Part shown: piece after piece, positions 26,864 through 34,818 of the stretch
Position numbering within the stretch: position 1 is the first letter of the stretch
Layout of the letters: every line of letters starts with the position of its first letter
Notes under the pieces: model-generated
What the model saw: the letters and a program-made list of their open reading frames with translations, nothing else
Database searches by the model: none
Told to the model about the DNA's origin: nothing
Position numbers and translations under genes: made by a program
Assembly: GCA_039805565.1 (NCBI GenBank)
Contig: JBDLTZ010000200.1
Coordinates: forward strand, 1 to 41,549
Source of the DNA: CALJIC01 sp039805565
GTDB taxonomy: Bacteria > Chloroflexota > Chloroflexia > Chloroflexales > Roseiflexaceae
Reading direction: 5' to 3'
Length of the DNA stretch: 41,549 nucleotides

Positions 26864-28744
26864 ATGCACGCGCGCACCAACATATCCGGGCGTCTCGCAG
26901 CGCTTCTGACACTGGCTGCGGCCCTCCTCGCCGCATGCGGCGGCGCTCCATCAAGCTTCGCGCCGGGGTCGCCTACAGCCACCCAGGCTCCGCCGACGGC
27001 TCAGGCGACCGCCCAGCCCACGGTGGCCCCGGCCGAGCCTACTGCCGTGCCCGCCCAGCCCGCTGCCGCACCCACTCAGCCCGCAGCGGCCCCGACAGCC
27101 ACTCCCGCCCCTGTAGCGACGCAACTGCCGAGCTCCCCCGCGCCAACGCAGGCCCCTGGCCCAGCGCCCATACCCTGGGGACTCAGCGAGATCCTCTTCC
27201 TGCGCGAGGGCAACCTTGTGGCGTACGACACTGTCGGGCGCAGCGAGCGGCGCATCGCCGAGGACGTGCTGGACTTCGCTGCCACGCCAGACGGCGCACG
27301 GATCGCGCTGGTGCGTGAGGTCGGGCGTGCGTACGACCTCTGGCTAGTGGATCGCGACGGCGCGGGGCTACGCCAGCTCACGCAGGACGGCAACGATCGC
27401 ATCGAGGCGACGCCCTCCTGGGCGCCCGACGGGCTCTCGCTGGTATACGCCGCCGCCGACAGCAGCGATACCTACACGCGCCAGTGGCCCATCTGGGCCG
27501 AGTGGTGCGCTGTGGCCGAGGTGCGTAAGTTCGATCTTCCGACATCCACTCAGACGACCCTCGCCCTCGGCTGTGACCCGAGCTTCTCCCCGGACGGCCG
27601 CCGCATCGCCTACGCGGCCCCGCCCACCGCCCCGGAGCCCGGCTTCGTCGAGGCGTCCGCACTCACGGTCAACAGCGTGCGCCTGATCAACCGTCAGGGT
27701 CAGAACGGCTGGGACTTCGCCAGAGCCCGGGGCGCTGAAGTGGGCGCCCCGGCCGCCGGCCGCCTGGTGTACGCCCCTGCCTGGTCGCCCGACGGCGCCC
27801 GCGTGGTCTACCACCGCTTTATCGGCAACCAGGTCGAGGTAGACATCAACATCAGTGAGATCGGCGGCTCCTTCGAGGGCAAGGGTCAGCCGCTGCTCGA
27901 TGGCGCCGGCTGGCTGCTCCCGGCACGCTTCGCCCCCGACGGCCGCACTCTCGTGGTCACCGAGCACAACTTTGGCGACCCGCGCGGCTTCGGCGGGTAC
28001 GACTCCTGGTCGGCGCGTATCATCCGCCTCGAGGGCTCCCACGAGGTGGCGCTCCCTTCCGGGACCATGACCATGCTCGGCACGCCGGTGGGCGACGCGC
28101 CCCTCAGCCGCGCGCAGCAGGCCGCTTGGTCGCCCGACGGCTCCGAGCTCGCGGTGCAGCTCCCGCCGTCCTGGCAGCCCGGCATCTCCGAGCAGGAGCC
28201 GCTCGATCCCACCGGCGCGGAGCGCCCCGGCGATATCTGGCGCTGGCGCCCTGGCGCTGATCCCGCAGAGCTGCTCGTCTCGGGCGTGGACTTTGCCTCG
28301 CCGATCGCCTGGCTCCCGCCGGTCCAGAGCATTGTCCCCGCCGAGGGGTACCGCCTCGCTCTGCCGCACGGCTGGCAGCCCGCCGCCACCGAGTTCGAGG
28401 AGCGCACCGCCGTGGCCCCCGATGGGCTGCGTGCGATCTCCGCGGCGCCCTTCGCCTCGCTCGCCCCCGAGGAGCTCGCGGCGCAAACAGTGGCCGGCAT
28501 GTTCCCCGCCTTCGTCGCGCCCGGCGGCAAAGATGAGGCCCCGATCGCCTGGCCCGACGGCAGTGTCTACCGCGAGTTCTTGGGGACAACGCCGGACGGT
28601 ATACCGGTGGCGGGCGCCACCCGCATCGTCCGCGCCCAGAGCGGCGCCACGGTCGTCGTGATCTACCGCAGCACACCCGAGCGCTGGCCACTGGAGCGAT
28701 CTCTCGCGCAGGGACTCCTGGCGCGCTCTGGGCCGACGTCATGA
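26864..28744 (+). CDS. Lipoprotein with PD40/WD40-like beta-propeller
   Basis: A 626-residue exported lipoprotein. The start at 26864 (MHARTNISGRL) has TGGAG nine bases upstream and lies after the promoter. A signal peptide ends in the lipobox LAAC (C25 lipidated). A Pro/Thr/Ala linker (about 26-115) follows, then at least six propeller blades with the TolB-like motif: FAATPDGARIALV, PSWAPDGLSLVYA, PSFSPDGRRIAYA, PAWSPDGARVVYH, ARFAPDGRTLVVT and AAWSPDGSELAVQ. The C-terminal 130 residues (EGYRLALPHGWQPAAT...) resemble a small separate domain also seen in other lipoproteins of this kind. Propellers of this type bind peptides or glycans outside the cell. The role is unknown. Confidence 0.85.
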   Translation: MHARTNISGRLAALLTLAAALLAACGGAPSSFAPGSPTATQAPPTAQATAQPTVAPAEPTAVPAQPAAAPTQPAAAPTATPAPVATQLPSSPAPTQAPGPAPIPWGLSEILFLREGNLVAYDTVGRSERRIAEDVLDFAATPDGARIALVREVGRAYDLWLVDRDGAGLRQLTQDGNDRIEATPSWAPDGLSLVYAAADSSDTYTRQWPIWAEWCAVAEVRKFDLPTSTQTTLALGCDPSFSPDGRRIAYAAPPTAPEPGFVEASALTVNSVRLINRQGQNGWDFARARGAEVGAPAAGRLVYAPAWSPDGARVVYHRFIGNQVEVDINISEIGGSFEGKGQPLLDGAGWLLPARFAPDGRTLVVTEHNFGDPRGFGGYDSWSARIIRLEGSHEVALPSGTMTMLGTPVGDAPLSRAQQAAWSPDGSELAVQLPPSWQPGISEQEPLDPTGAERPGDIWRWRPGADPAELLVSGVDFASPIAWLPPVQSIVPAEGYRLALPHGWQPAATEFEERTAVAPDGLRAISAAPFASLAPEELAAQTVAGMFPAFVAPGGKDEAPIAWPDGSVYREFLGTTPDGIPVAGATRIVRAQSGATVVVIYRSTPERWPLERSLAQGLLARSGPTS

Positions 28745-28783
28745 CGCGGCGGCATCACAACCGGACGGCAGCCGGCAGCAGGT

Positions 28784-28848
28784 GAGCCGCAGAGGGCGCG
28801 GAGGGCACGCAGTATGAGGCATTCGATCCTGCGTACCCTCCGTGGCTC
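28784..28848. repeat. Imperfect inverted repeat in the lipoprotein/MFS convergent gap
   Basis: 28784-28812 (GAGCCGCAGAGGGC, then GCGGAGGGCACGCAG) pairs with 28829-28848 (CTGCGTACCCTCC, GTGGCTC); 13 of 15 bases match in the inner part. It resembles dispersed 'cgcagagg'-type repeats found in many large bacterial genomes and may end both transcripts. Confidence 0.45.
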
Positions 28849-28991
28849 AAGAGCTACAATGGCTTCCGGAAGCACCGCGATACCGGTGTGGGCGAAGTCG
28901 CTCTTGTCGCGCGTCACACCAGCGTAGTCCCGAGCCGGCGCTATCGCTCCGTGAGACGAGCGCGGCCGCTCTTCCCGCCCGGCCTCCCCCT

Positions 28992-30242
28992 TTAGCCTTC
29001 GGCTCTCTGGCCGGGCCGCCATAGCGCGGCCAGCAGGAGCAGGCCGGTCGGCACGAACACCAGCGACAGCGCCATCGCCAGCACCCGCGGCTCCCACCCT
29101 GCGTCTGAAGCCAGCCCTGTGACGTAGCTCGACGCGGCGGTGGTCAGTGTCAGCGCCGCCAGCTCCACGGCGAACACGCGCCCCAGCAGCCGGTTCGGCA
29201 CGCTCATCTGCAGCAGCACCGTGCTGAACACCCACTGCGTGCTACCGCCCATGTGTGCCAGTAGCACCGCCAGCGCGGCCAGCTCCAGCGACGGTGCCTG
29301 GCTCGCCAGCACGTACCCCAGGCCGGTCAGCAGCACCGCCGGCCCGAGCATGCGCCGCAGGAAGGGTTGACTGGAGCCGCCGAGCCGCTGCGCCAGAATA
29401 GGCCCGATCGCTGCGCCCAGGCCGCGCGCCGCGTAAAGCATCCCGATGCTCAGCGCGCCGTCCGCCCCCACTGGGAAGACCTGCCGCCCGAACAGCGTCA
29501 GCAGCACCAGGATACCGCCGCCCATGCTCCAGAGCGCCTTCGTCAGCGCATAGATCCGTACATCCCGCTCACCCGCCAGGTAGCGAAGCCCCTCGGCCAG
29601 GTCCTGCGCGCCGGTGGCCTCGCGCTGCACCTCCATGTGGGTCTCCCGCAGCGGGATGCGCCAGATGAACACCGCCGAGAGCAGGTACGACGCCGCGTCG
29701 ATCACGATCGCCGCGTCCGTGCCGAGCGTCCCCGTCACCAGCCCGCCCAGCGCCGCCCCGATCGCAAGCATCGCGCTCCAGGTCGCGCCACTGATCGCGT
29801 TGGCCGCCACCAGCTCCTCGCGCGTCGTCACCGAAGGGATCATCGCCGAGCGCGCCGGCTCGAAGAACGACGACAGCACCACCTTCAGCGCCGCGGCGGC
29901 GTAGATGATCCAGATGTCGCCCACGTCCCGCGCCAGCAGGAACAGCAGCACCAGCAGCGCCCGCCCCACATCGGCCGCTATCATCACCGCCTTGCGCGGC
30001 AGCCGGTCCACCAGCACGCCGGCCCACGGCCCCACCAGCGCCGAGGGCAGCAGCTCGGCCACCAGCAGCAGCCCCACCGCCTGCCCCGAGCCCGTCAGGC
30101 GCAGTAGCAGCGTGTAGAGCGCGATCGAGGCGAACCAGTCGCCCAGCTGGCTGACGATCTGGCCGTACCAGAGGCGGCGGAAGGCGACGTTGCGGCGCAG
30201 CAGCGCCACGTAGCCGATCGGCTGAGCGGTGGTGGCGGTCAT
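28992..30242 (-). CDS. MFS exporter (EntS/MFS_3-like)
   Basis: A 416-residue integral membrane protein with about 11-12 membrane segments. The start at 30242 (MTATTAQPIGYVALLRRN) has AAGGAA five bases upstream and fits the -10 at 30275. The first helix (FRRLWYGQIVSQLGDWFASIALYTLLLRLTGS) and the loop GPWAGVLVDRLPRKAVMIAADVGRALL are typical of MFS_3 proteins (EntS-like efflux and related drug exporters). EPARSAMIPSVTTREELVAANA is another hallmark. The substrate is unknown. Monocistronic, with its own promoter. Confidence 0.93.
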   Translation of the reverse strand: MTATTAQPIGYVALLRRNVAFRRLWYGQIVSQLGDWFASIALYTLLLRLTGSGQAVGLLLVAELLPSALVGPWAGVLVDRLPRKAVMIAADVGRALLVLLFLLARDVGDIWIIYAAAALKVVLSSFFEPARSAMIPSVTTREELVAANAISGATWSAMLAIGAALGGLVTGTLGTDAAIVIDAASYLLSAVFIWRIPLRETHMEVQREATGAQDLAEGLRYLAGERDVRIYALTKALWSMGGGILVLLTLFGRQVFPVGADGALSIGMLYAARGLGAAIGPILAQRLGGSSQPFLRRMLGPAVLLTGLGYVLASQAPSLELAALAVLLAHMGGSTQWVFSTVLLQMSVPNRLLGRVFAVELAALTLTTAASSYVTGLASDAGWEPRVLAMALSLVFVPTGLLLLAALWRPGQRAEG

Positions 30243-30274
30243 GGGGTTCCTTCGACAAAACACGCGGGCGACGC

Positions 30275-30283
30275 ATTATAGCA
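30275..30283 (-). promoter_or_regulatory. Extended -10 (TGCTATAAT) of the MFS gene
   Basis: The minus strand reads TGCTATAAT, 33 bases before the chosen start codon. It rules out the alternative start at 30263, which would lie only 12 bases away with no ribosome-binding site. Confidence 0.6.
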
Positions 30284-30434
30284 GCGCGCGCTGCGGTTGA
30301 GCCACCCGTTGCTGAACACAATGATCGCCAGCACCTGCCCGCGGCGGCCGACAACTGGGGCACGCTGCGCTCGGACTGTCGGTTGTGGGCAGGAGTGTGA
30401 TGCCCTGAGCCACGCCAGTCGGCCGGGCGATTAC

Positions 30435-30899
30435 TCAGCGGAGCGCGCGCGGCGGCAGCAGCCACACCAGCGTGCCTCGCCCCGTTACCGCTGAGGCCAG
30501 GTCCACCCGCGCCAGAGCGCCCTTCTTCATCTCCACCCGCCCGCCGGTCAGCTCGGCCACCATCCCGCTGAAATCCGGCTCGTGGCCTACCACCATCACG
30601 CGCTCCACCCGCGGGTGCTCCGCCAGCAGCGCAAGCAGCCGTGGCGCGTCGCACCCCGGCGCCAGCGCCTCAGCCACCTGTGGCGTCACCCCCAGGTGGC
30701 GCCCTGCCACCTCGGCGGTCTGCCGCGCGCGCACCAGTGGGCTCGTCAGCAGCAGGTCCACCTCGACCCGCATCCGCCGCAGCCCGGCCTTCGATGCCTC
30801 CAGCTTCTCCCGTCCCTCATTCGTCAGTCGCCGCGAGGCGTCCGTCCCGTCTGGCGCGCGCTCCTCTGCCACACCGTGCCGCAGAAAGTAGATCTCCAT
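30435..30899 (-). CDS. sixA: SixA-like phosphohistidine phosphatase
   Basis: A 154-residue cytosolic enzyme of the histidine phosphatase (phosphoglycerate mutase) superfamily. The RHG motif is R7-H8-G9, the second arginine is in TSPLVRARQTAE, and the second histidine is in VMVVGHEPDFSGMVAELTGG. SixA removes phosphate from phosphohistidine in phosphotransfer proteins. AGGAGGG lies seven bases before the ATG. It is divergent from guaA; a shared 138-base region separates them. Confidence 0.9.
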   Translation of the reverse strand: MEIYFLRHGVAEERAPDGTDASRRLTNEGREKLEASKAGLRRMRVEVDLLLTSPLVRARQTAEVAGRHLGVTPQVAEALAPGCDAPRLLALLAEHPRVERVMVVGHEPDFSGMVAELTGGRVEMKKGALARVDLASAVTGRGTLVWLLPPRALR

Positions 30900-30916
30900 G
30901 TCCGCCCTCCTGTGCG

Positions 30917-30925
30917 TGCTATAAT
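30917..30925 (+). promoter_or_regulatory. Extended -10 (TGCTATAAT) of the guaA operon
   Basis: TGC at 30917-30919 and TATAAT at 30920-30925. Transcription would start about 30932 and give a leader of roughly 105 bases before guaA. No strong -35 box is seen. Confidence 0.65.
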
Positions 30926-30939
30926 CCCCACCCAGAAGA

Positions 30940-30974
30940 GTGCAAAGTCACTCGTCCCTGCGCTCACTTTGCAC
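30940..30974 (+). promoter_or_regulatory. Inverted repeat in the guaA leader
   Basis: GTGCAAAGT (30940-30948) pairs with ACTTTGCAC (30966-30974) around 17 bases, within the predicted guaA leader. It could form an RNA hairpin or a DNA operator. The core of a purine riboswitch is not present. Confidence 0.45.
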
Positions 30975-30992
30975 GTTTCACCTTGCGCGTGC
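30965..30992. repeat. Heptamer-like array in the guaA leader (CACNTTG type)
   Basis: CACTTTG, CACGTTT, CACCTTG, CGCGTGC with period 7. It is more diverged than the other arrays; the first unit forms the right arm of the inverted repeat in the leader. Confidence 0.4.
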
Positions 30993-31037
30993 GCGGCGTA
31001 TGAAAGCCGACCCGGCTAAAGCACTGAGAAAAGGCTC

Positions 31038-32585
31038 GTGGCAGCTATGCATGATTCTGTCCCCGTCCTCGACTTCGGCTCCCAGACCGCGCAGCTTATC
31101 GTGCGGCGCATCCGTGAGCTGGGCGTCTACAGCGAGCTCATCCCCCATGACGCCCCCGAGGAGGCGGTGCGGCGCCTCAGCCCGCGCGGTGTGATCCTCT
31201 CGGGCGGCCCGGCCAGCGTCTACGAGCCCGACGCGCCGCAGCTCCCCGCCTGGCTCCCAACCTCCGGCCTGCCCGTGCTCGGCATCTGCTACGGCATGCA
31301 GCTCCAGGCCCACGCGCTCGGCGGCCGCGTCGAGGGGGTCCGCCACCGCGAGTTTGGCCCCGCCACGCTCCAGGTCGATGTTCCCGGCGCGCTCTTCGGT
31401 GGCCTCCCCGCCGAGCAGCCGGTCTGGATGAGCCACGGCGACCACATCGCCGCCCTGCCGCCTGGCTTCGAGCCCCTGGCCCACAGCCCCGGCGCGCCCT
31501 TCGCCGCCGCCGGCGATCCGGCCCGCCGCTGGTACGGCATCCAGTTCCACCCCGAGGTCGTCCACACGCGCTTCGGCCGCGACCTGCTGCGCAACTTCCT
31601 CTACACGGTCTGCGGCGCCACGGGCGACTGGACCGCCAGCAGCTTTGTGTCCGACGCTGTCGCGCGCGTGCGCGCCCAGGTGGGCGACGGCAAGGTGATC
31701 TGCGGGCTCTCCGGCGGCGTGGACTCGGCCGTGGCCGCGCTGATCATCCACCAGGCCGTGGGCGACCAGCTCACCTGCGTCTTCGTGGACAATGGCCTGC
31801 TCCGCAGGGGCGAGGCCGAGCAGGTGGTCAGCACCTTCCGCGAGCACCTGCACGTCCCGCTCGTGGCCGTGGACGCCGCCGAGGAGTTCCTGGCCGCCCT
31901 CGCCGGCGTGTCCGACCCCGAGCAGAAGCGCAAGATCATCGGTGAGAAGTTCGTGCGGATCTTCGAGCGCGAGGCCCGCGCGATCGGCGATGCGCAGTTC
32001 CTTGCCCAGGGCACATTGTACCCCGACGTCATCGAGAGTAAGTCGCACGACCGCCAGAAGGGTGTGACGATTAAGACCCACCATAACGTCGGCGGGCTCC
32101 CGGCCGATATGCAGCTCAAGCTCGTTGAGCCGCTGCGCTACCTCTTCAAGGACGAGGCCCGCGCCGCCGGCTTGGAGCTTGGCCTGCCCGAGGACTGGGT
32201 ATGGCGCCATCCGTTCCCCGGCCCCGGCCTGGCCGTGCGCATCATTGGCCCGGTCACGTGGGAGCGGCTCGAGACGCTGCGCGCCGCCGACGCGATCTTC
32301 ATCGGCGAGCTGCGTGCCGCCGGACTCTACCGCGCCACCCAGCAGGCGTTCGCGGTGCTCCTGCCCATCCAGAGCGTCGGCGTGATGGGGGATGGCCGCA
32401 CCTACGCCGATGTGCTGGCCCTGCGCGCCGTGACCACCGAGGACTACATGACGGCCGACTGGGCGCGCCTGCCCGAGGACCTGCTGGCCCGCGTCAGCAG
32501 CCGCATCGTCAACGAGGTCCCCGGCGTCAACCGCGTCGTCTACGATATCTCGTCCAAGCCACCGGCCACGATCGAGTGGGAATGA
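31038..32585 (+). CDS. guaA: GMP synthase (glutamine-hydrolysing)
   Basis: A 515-residue cytosolic enzyme that makes GMP from XMP, ATP and glutamine. It has an N-terminal class I glutamine amidotransferase domain (GICYGMQL, nucleophile C84; the His-Glu pair in GIQFHPEV), the ATP pyrophosphatase loop GLSGGVDSAVAAL, and a dimerisation domain ending in the invariant PPATIEWE. The length is typical. The GTG start at 31038 has AAAAGG close by; an ATG three codons later (MHDSVPVLDFGSQ) is equally possible. It overlaps the mevalonate kinase gene by four bases (ATGA). Confidence 0.97.
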   Translation: MAAMHDSVPVLDFGSQTAQLIVRRIRELGVYSELIPHDAPEEAVRRLSPRGVILSGGPASVYEPDAPQLPAWLPTSGLPVLGICYGMQLQAHALGGRVEGVRHREFGPATLQVDVPGALFGGLPAEQPVWMSHGDHIAALPPGFEPLAHSPGAPFAAAGDPARRWYGIQFHPEVVHTRFGRDLLRNFLYTVCGATGDWTASSFVSDAVARVRAQVGDGKVICGLSGGVDSAVAALIIHQAVGDQLTCVFVDNGLLRRGEAEQVVSTFREHLHVPLVAVDAAEEFLAALAGVSDPEQKRKIIGEKFVRIFEREARAIGDAQFLAQGTLYPDVIESKSHDRQKGVTIKTHHNVGGLPADMQLKLVEPLRYLFKDEARAAGLELGLPEDWVWRHPFPGPGLAVRIIGPVTWERLETLRAADAIFIGELRAAGLYRATQQAFAVLLPIQSVGVMGDGRTYADVLALRAVTTEDYMTADWARLPEDLLARVSSRIVNEVPGVNRVVYDISSKPPATIEWE

Positions 32586-33634
32586 CAACCTCCTCCGCCC
32601 CCGGCAAGATCATCCTCTGCGGCGAGCACGCCGTGGTCTATGGCCGCCCCGCTGTCGCCCTGCCGCTCAGCGGGGTGCGCGCCTACGCCGAGGTCGACGA
32701 CGCACCGCCCGGCAGCGGCGTGTGCTTCTGCGCGCCGGACCTCGGGCGCTCCTGGACGCTCGGCGAAGCCCCGGACGACCCGATCTCACAGCTCGTGGAG
32801 CGCCTCCTCGCCGATATCCACGTACCGGGCGCGGACATCCGCATCACGCTGTCCTCTGATATCCCGATCGCCAGCGGCATGGGTAGCGGCGCTGCCATCG
32901 CAACCGCGCTGGTGCGCGCGCTCGCGACCCACTTCGAGCGCGCACTCCCGCCTGAGGCCGTCTCCGCCATCGTGTACGAGAGCGAGCGCGGCTACCACGG
33001 CACCCCGAGCGGCATCGATAACACCGTCGTAGCCTTCGAGCGGCCGGTCTGGTTTGTCCGGCCACGACCTACCGACTACCTGCCACCGACAGCATCTGGA
33101 TCGGACGAGCAGGCGCACACCGGCTATCAGTCATCGGTTGTCAGCAGTCAGTGGTCAGCCGTTGGTCGTCCAACGATAGAGCCGATCGCTATCGCCGCTC
33201 CCTTGGCGCTGCTCGTGGGCGACACCGGCCTCCGCAGCCAGACGAAGCTCCCGGTGGCCGAAGTCCGCCGCCGCCGCGAGGCAGACGTGGCGCGCTACGA
33301 GGCGCTGTTTGACTCCGTGGGCGCGCTGGCGCACCAGGCCCGCGACGCGCTCGCCGCCGGGGACAGAGCTGCGCTGGGCCCGCTGCTGGACCGAAACCAC
33401 ACCCTGCTGCAGGAGATCGGCGTCTCCTCGCCCGAGCTCGACCGGCTTGTGGGTGTCGCGCGCGGCGCCGGCGCGCTGGGCGCCAAGCTCTCCGGCGCGG
33501 GGTGGGGCGGCGTCATGATCGCCCTGGTGGAAGAAGGCACCCAGGAACTCGTGCGGCGCGCCCTGCTGGCCGCCGGCGCCGCGCGCATCCTTGAGACGAC
33601 TGTGGCGGCGGATCAGGTGCCCGACGCGGTATAA
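32582..33634 (+). CDS. mvk: Mevalonate kinase (GHMP family), with in-frame repeat insertion
   Basis: A 350-residue cytosolic enzyme that phosphorylates mevalonate on the way to isoprenoids. The start at 32582 is translationally coupled to guaA by ATGA. Motifs in order: SAPGKIILCGEHAVVYG (motif 1, residues 5-21), the GHMP ATP loop IPIASGMGSGAAIATAL (about 94-110), GTPSGIDNTVV (substrate aspartate), and the C-terminal GAGALGAKLSGAGWGGVMIAL. Residues about 161-197, between FERPVWFVR and IEPIAIAAP, are an extra loop that normal mevalonate kinases lack; its DNA is a heptamer array (33125-33166). The pathway is unusual in bacteria but known in some Chloroflexota. No other mevalonate-pathway gene lies in the window. 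Confidence 0.93.
   Translation: MTTSSAPGKIILCGEHAVVYGRPAVALPLSGVRAYAEVDDAPPGSGVCFCAPDLGRSWTLGEAPDDPISQLVERLLADIHVPGADIRITLSSDIPIASGMGSGAAIATALVRALATHFERALPPEAVSAIVYESERGYHGTPSGIDNTVVAFERPVWFVRPRPTDYLPPTASGSDEQAHTGYQSSVVSSQWSAVGRPTIEPIAIAAPLALLVGDTGLRSQTKLPVAEVRRRREADVARYEALFDSVGALAHQARDALAAGDRAALGPLLDRNHTLLQEIGVSSPELDRLVGVARGAGALGAKLSGAGWGGVMIALVEEGTQELVRRALLAAGAARILETTVAADQVPDAV
33125..33166. repeat. Heptamer array inside the mevalonate kinase gene
   Basis: Six units with period 7: TATCAGT, CATCGGT, TGTCAGC, AGTCAGT, GGTCAGC, CGTTGGT. It encodes part of the extra loop (YQSSVVSSQWSAVG). The frame is kept on both sides. Confidence 0.75.
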
Positions 33635-33635
33635 T
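33630..33635 (+). promoter_or_regulatory. -10 box embedded in the mevalonate kinase stop; leaderless mnmA start
   Basis: TATAAT spans 33630-33635 and contains the TAA stop of mvk (33632-33634). The mnmA ATG is at 33642, six bases later, so a transcript from here would start at or next to the ATG. Confidence 0.5.
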
Positions 33636-33641
33636 GTAGGT

Positions 33642-34760
33642 ATGGCAAAGATACTAGTCGCAATGAGCGGTGGGGTCGACAGCTCGCTCGCCGCGGCGCT
33701 GCTCCACGAGCAGGGCCACGATGTCACCGGTGTCACGATGCACCTCTGGGAGGACGATGACGACCGCCTCGCCGAGAGCCTGTGCTGCTCCCAGGAGATG
33801 ACCGCCAGCGCGCGTCGCGTCTGCGCGCAGCTCGGTATCCCCTACTATGTCTTCAACTACCAGCGCGAGTTCCGCAAGCACGTGATCGAGTACTTCCTGA
33901 GTGAGTACGCCCACGGGCTTACGCCGAATCCCTGCATGGAGTGTAACCGCGCCATCAAGTTCGGCGCGCTCCTCGCCCGCGCACGTCAGCTCGGCTACGA
34001 TTACGTGGCCACCGGGCACTACGCCCGCGTCCGTGCAAACGCTCAAGGAGGAGCCGCGTTGAACAGCTTCAGCGCTCAGCCTTCAGCGTTCAGCCTTCTG
34101 CGATCGGTTGACCGCGACAAGGACCAGTCCTACATGCTCTACATGCTCGGGCAGGAGGACCTGGCGCGGCTCGTGTTCCCTATAGGTGAGTACAGCAAGG
34201 CTGAGGTGCGCGCCCTGGCGGCCGAGCGTGGGCTCGCCAGCGCTGACCGGCCCGATAGTCAGGATATCTGCTTCGTTCCCGGGGGCGACTACCGCAATCT
34301 GCTGCGTGAGGAGCAGCCTGGATGTCTGGTGCCTGGGCCGATCGTGGACCAGCAGGGTCGCGAGGTCGGCCGGCATGAGGGGCTGCCTCTGTACACCATC
34401 GGCCAGCGGCGCGGCCTTGGGCTAGCGGGTGGCGCTCCGCTGTACGTCACGCATCTGGACGTGGCCCGCAATGCGCTGGTTGTTGGCCCGCGCGAGGCGC
34501 TCGAGCGGCGCACGCTCACGGCCGTCAAGATCAGCTTTGTGAGTGGCACACCACCCCAGGAGCCGGTGGAGTGCCATGCCCAGATCCGTGCCCACGCTGA
34601 CCCGGCTCCCGCGCGCCTCACCGTCACCGGTGAGGGCCGCGCTAGCGTCGAGTTCGTCGCGCCGCAGCGTGCCGTCACGCCCGGTCAGGCAATTGTCTTC
34701 TACGACGGCGATGCCGTCCTCGGGGGCGGGCGTATTAGCCCCGAGCCGAACAAGTCGTGA
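33642..34760 (+). CDS. mnmA: tRNA-specific 2-thiouridylase, with in-frame repeat insertion
   Basis: A 372-residue cytosolic enzyme that puts sulfur on U34 of tRNA-Lys, -Glu and -Gln. The PP-loop is MSGGVDSS (residues 8-15), the catalytic cysteine C98 is in TPNPCMECNRAIKFG and the second C210 is in RPDSQDICFVPGGDY. The central TIGQRRGLG and the beta-barrel C-terminus are normal. Residues about 131-151, between GHYARV and RSVDRDKDQSYMLYML, contain an insertion encoded by a heptamer array, in frame. The stop codon lies in GTCGTGA, the left arm of a small hairpin (34753-34775). No Shine-Dalgarno is present, and the gene may be leaderless. Confidence 0.96.
   Translation: MAKILVAMSGGVDSSLAAALLHEQGHDVTGVTMHLWEDDDDRLAESLCCSQEMTASARRVCAQLGIPYYVFNYQREFRKHVIEYFLSEYAHGLTPNPCMECNRAIKFGALLARARQLGYDYVATGHYARVRANAQGGAALNSFSAQPSAFSLLRSVDRDKDQSYMLYMLGQEDLARLVFPIGEYSKAEVRALAAERGLASADRPDSQDICFVPGGDYRNLLREEQPGCLVPGPIVDQQGREVGRHEGLPLYTIGQRRGLGLAGGAPLYVTHLDVARNALVVGPREALERRTLTAVKISFVSGTPPQEPVECHAQIRAHADPAPARLTVTGEGRASVEFVAPQRAVTPGQAIVFYDGDAVLGGGRISPEPNKS
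34067..34101. repeat. Heptamer array inside mnmA
   Basis: Five units with period 7: CTTCAGC, GCTCAGC, CTTCAGC, GTTCAGC, CTTCTGC. It encodes SFSAQPSAFSLL within the insertion of MnmA. Confidence 0.8.
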
Positions 34761-34783
34761 GCCGTGCGCACGACTACTGAACA

Positions 34784-34811
34784 CTCAAGACTCAAGACTC
34801 AAGACTCAGTA
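34784..34811. repeat. Heptamer array CTCAAGA x3 plus CTCAGTA
   Basis: Three perfect CTCAAGA units and one variant between mnmA and the small membrane protein, ending eight bases before the latter's ATG at 34819. Confidence 0.85.
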
Positions 34812-34818
34812 CTCGACT

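Noticed and set aside
30926..31037. A purine riboswitch in the guaA leader.
   Set aside because: The conserved junction core and paired loops of the purine class are not present; only a simple inverted repeat is seen.
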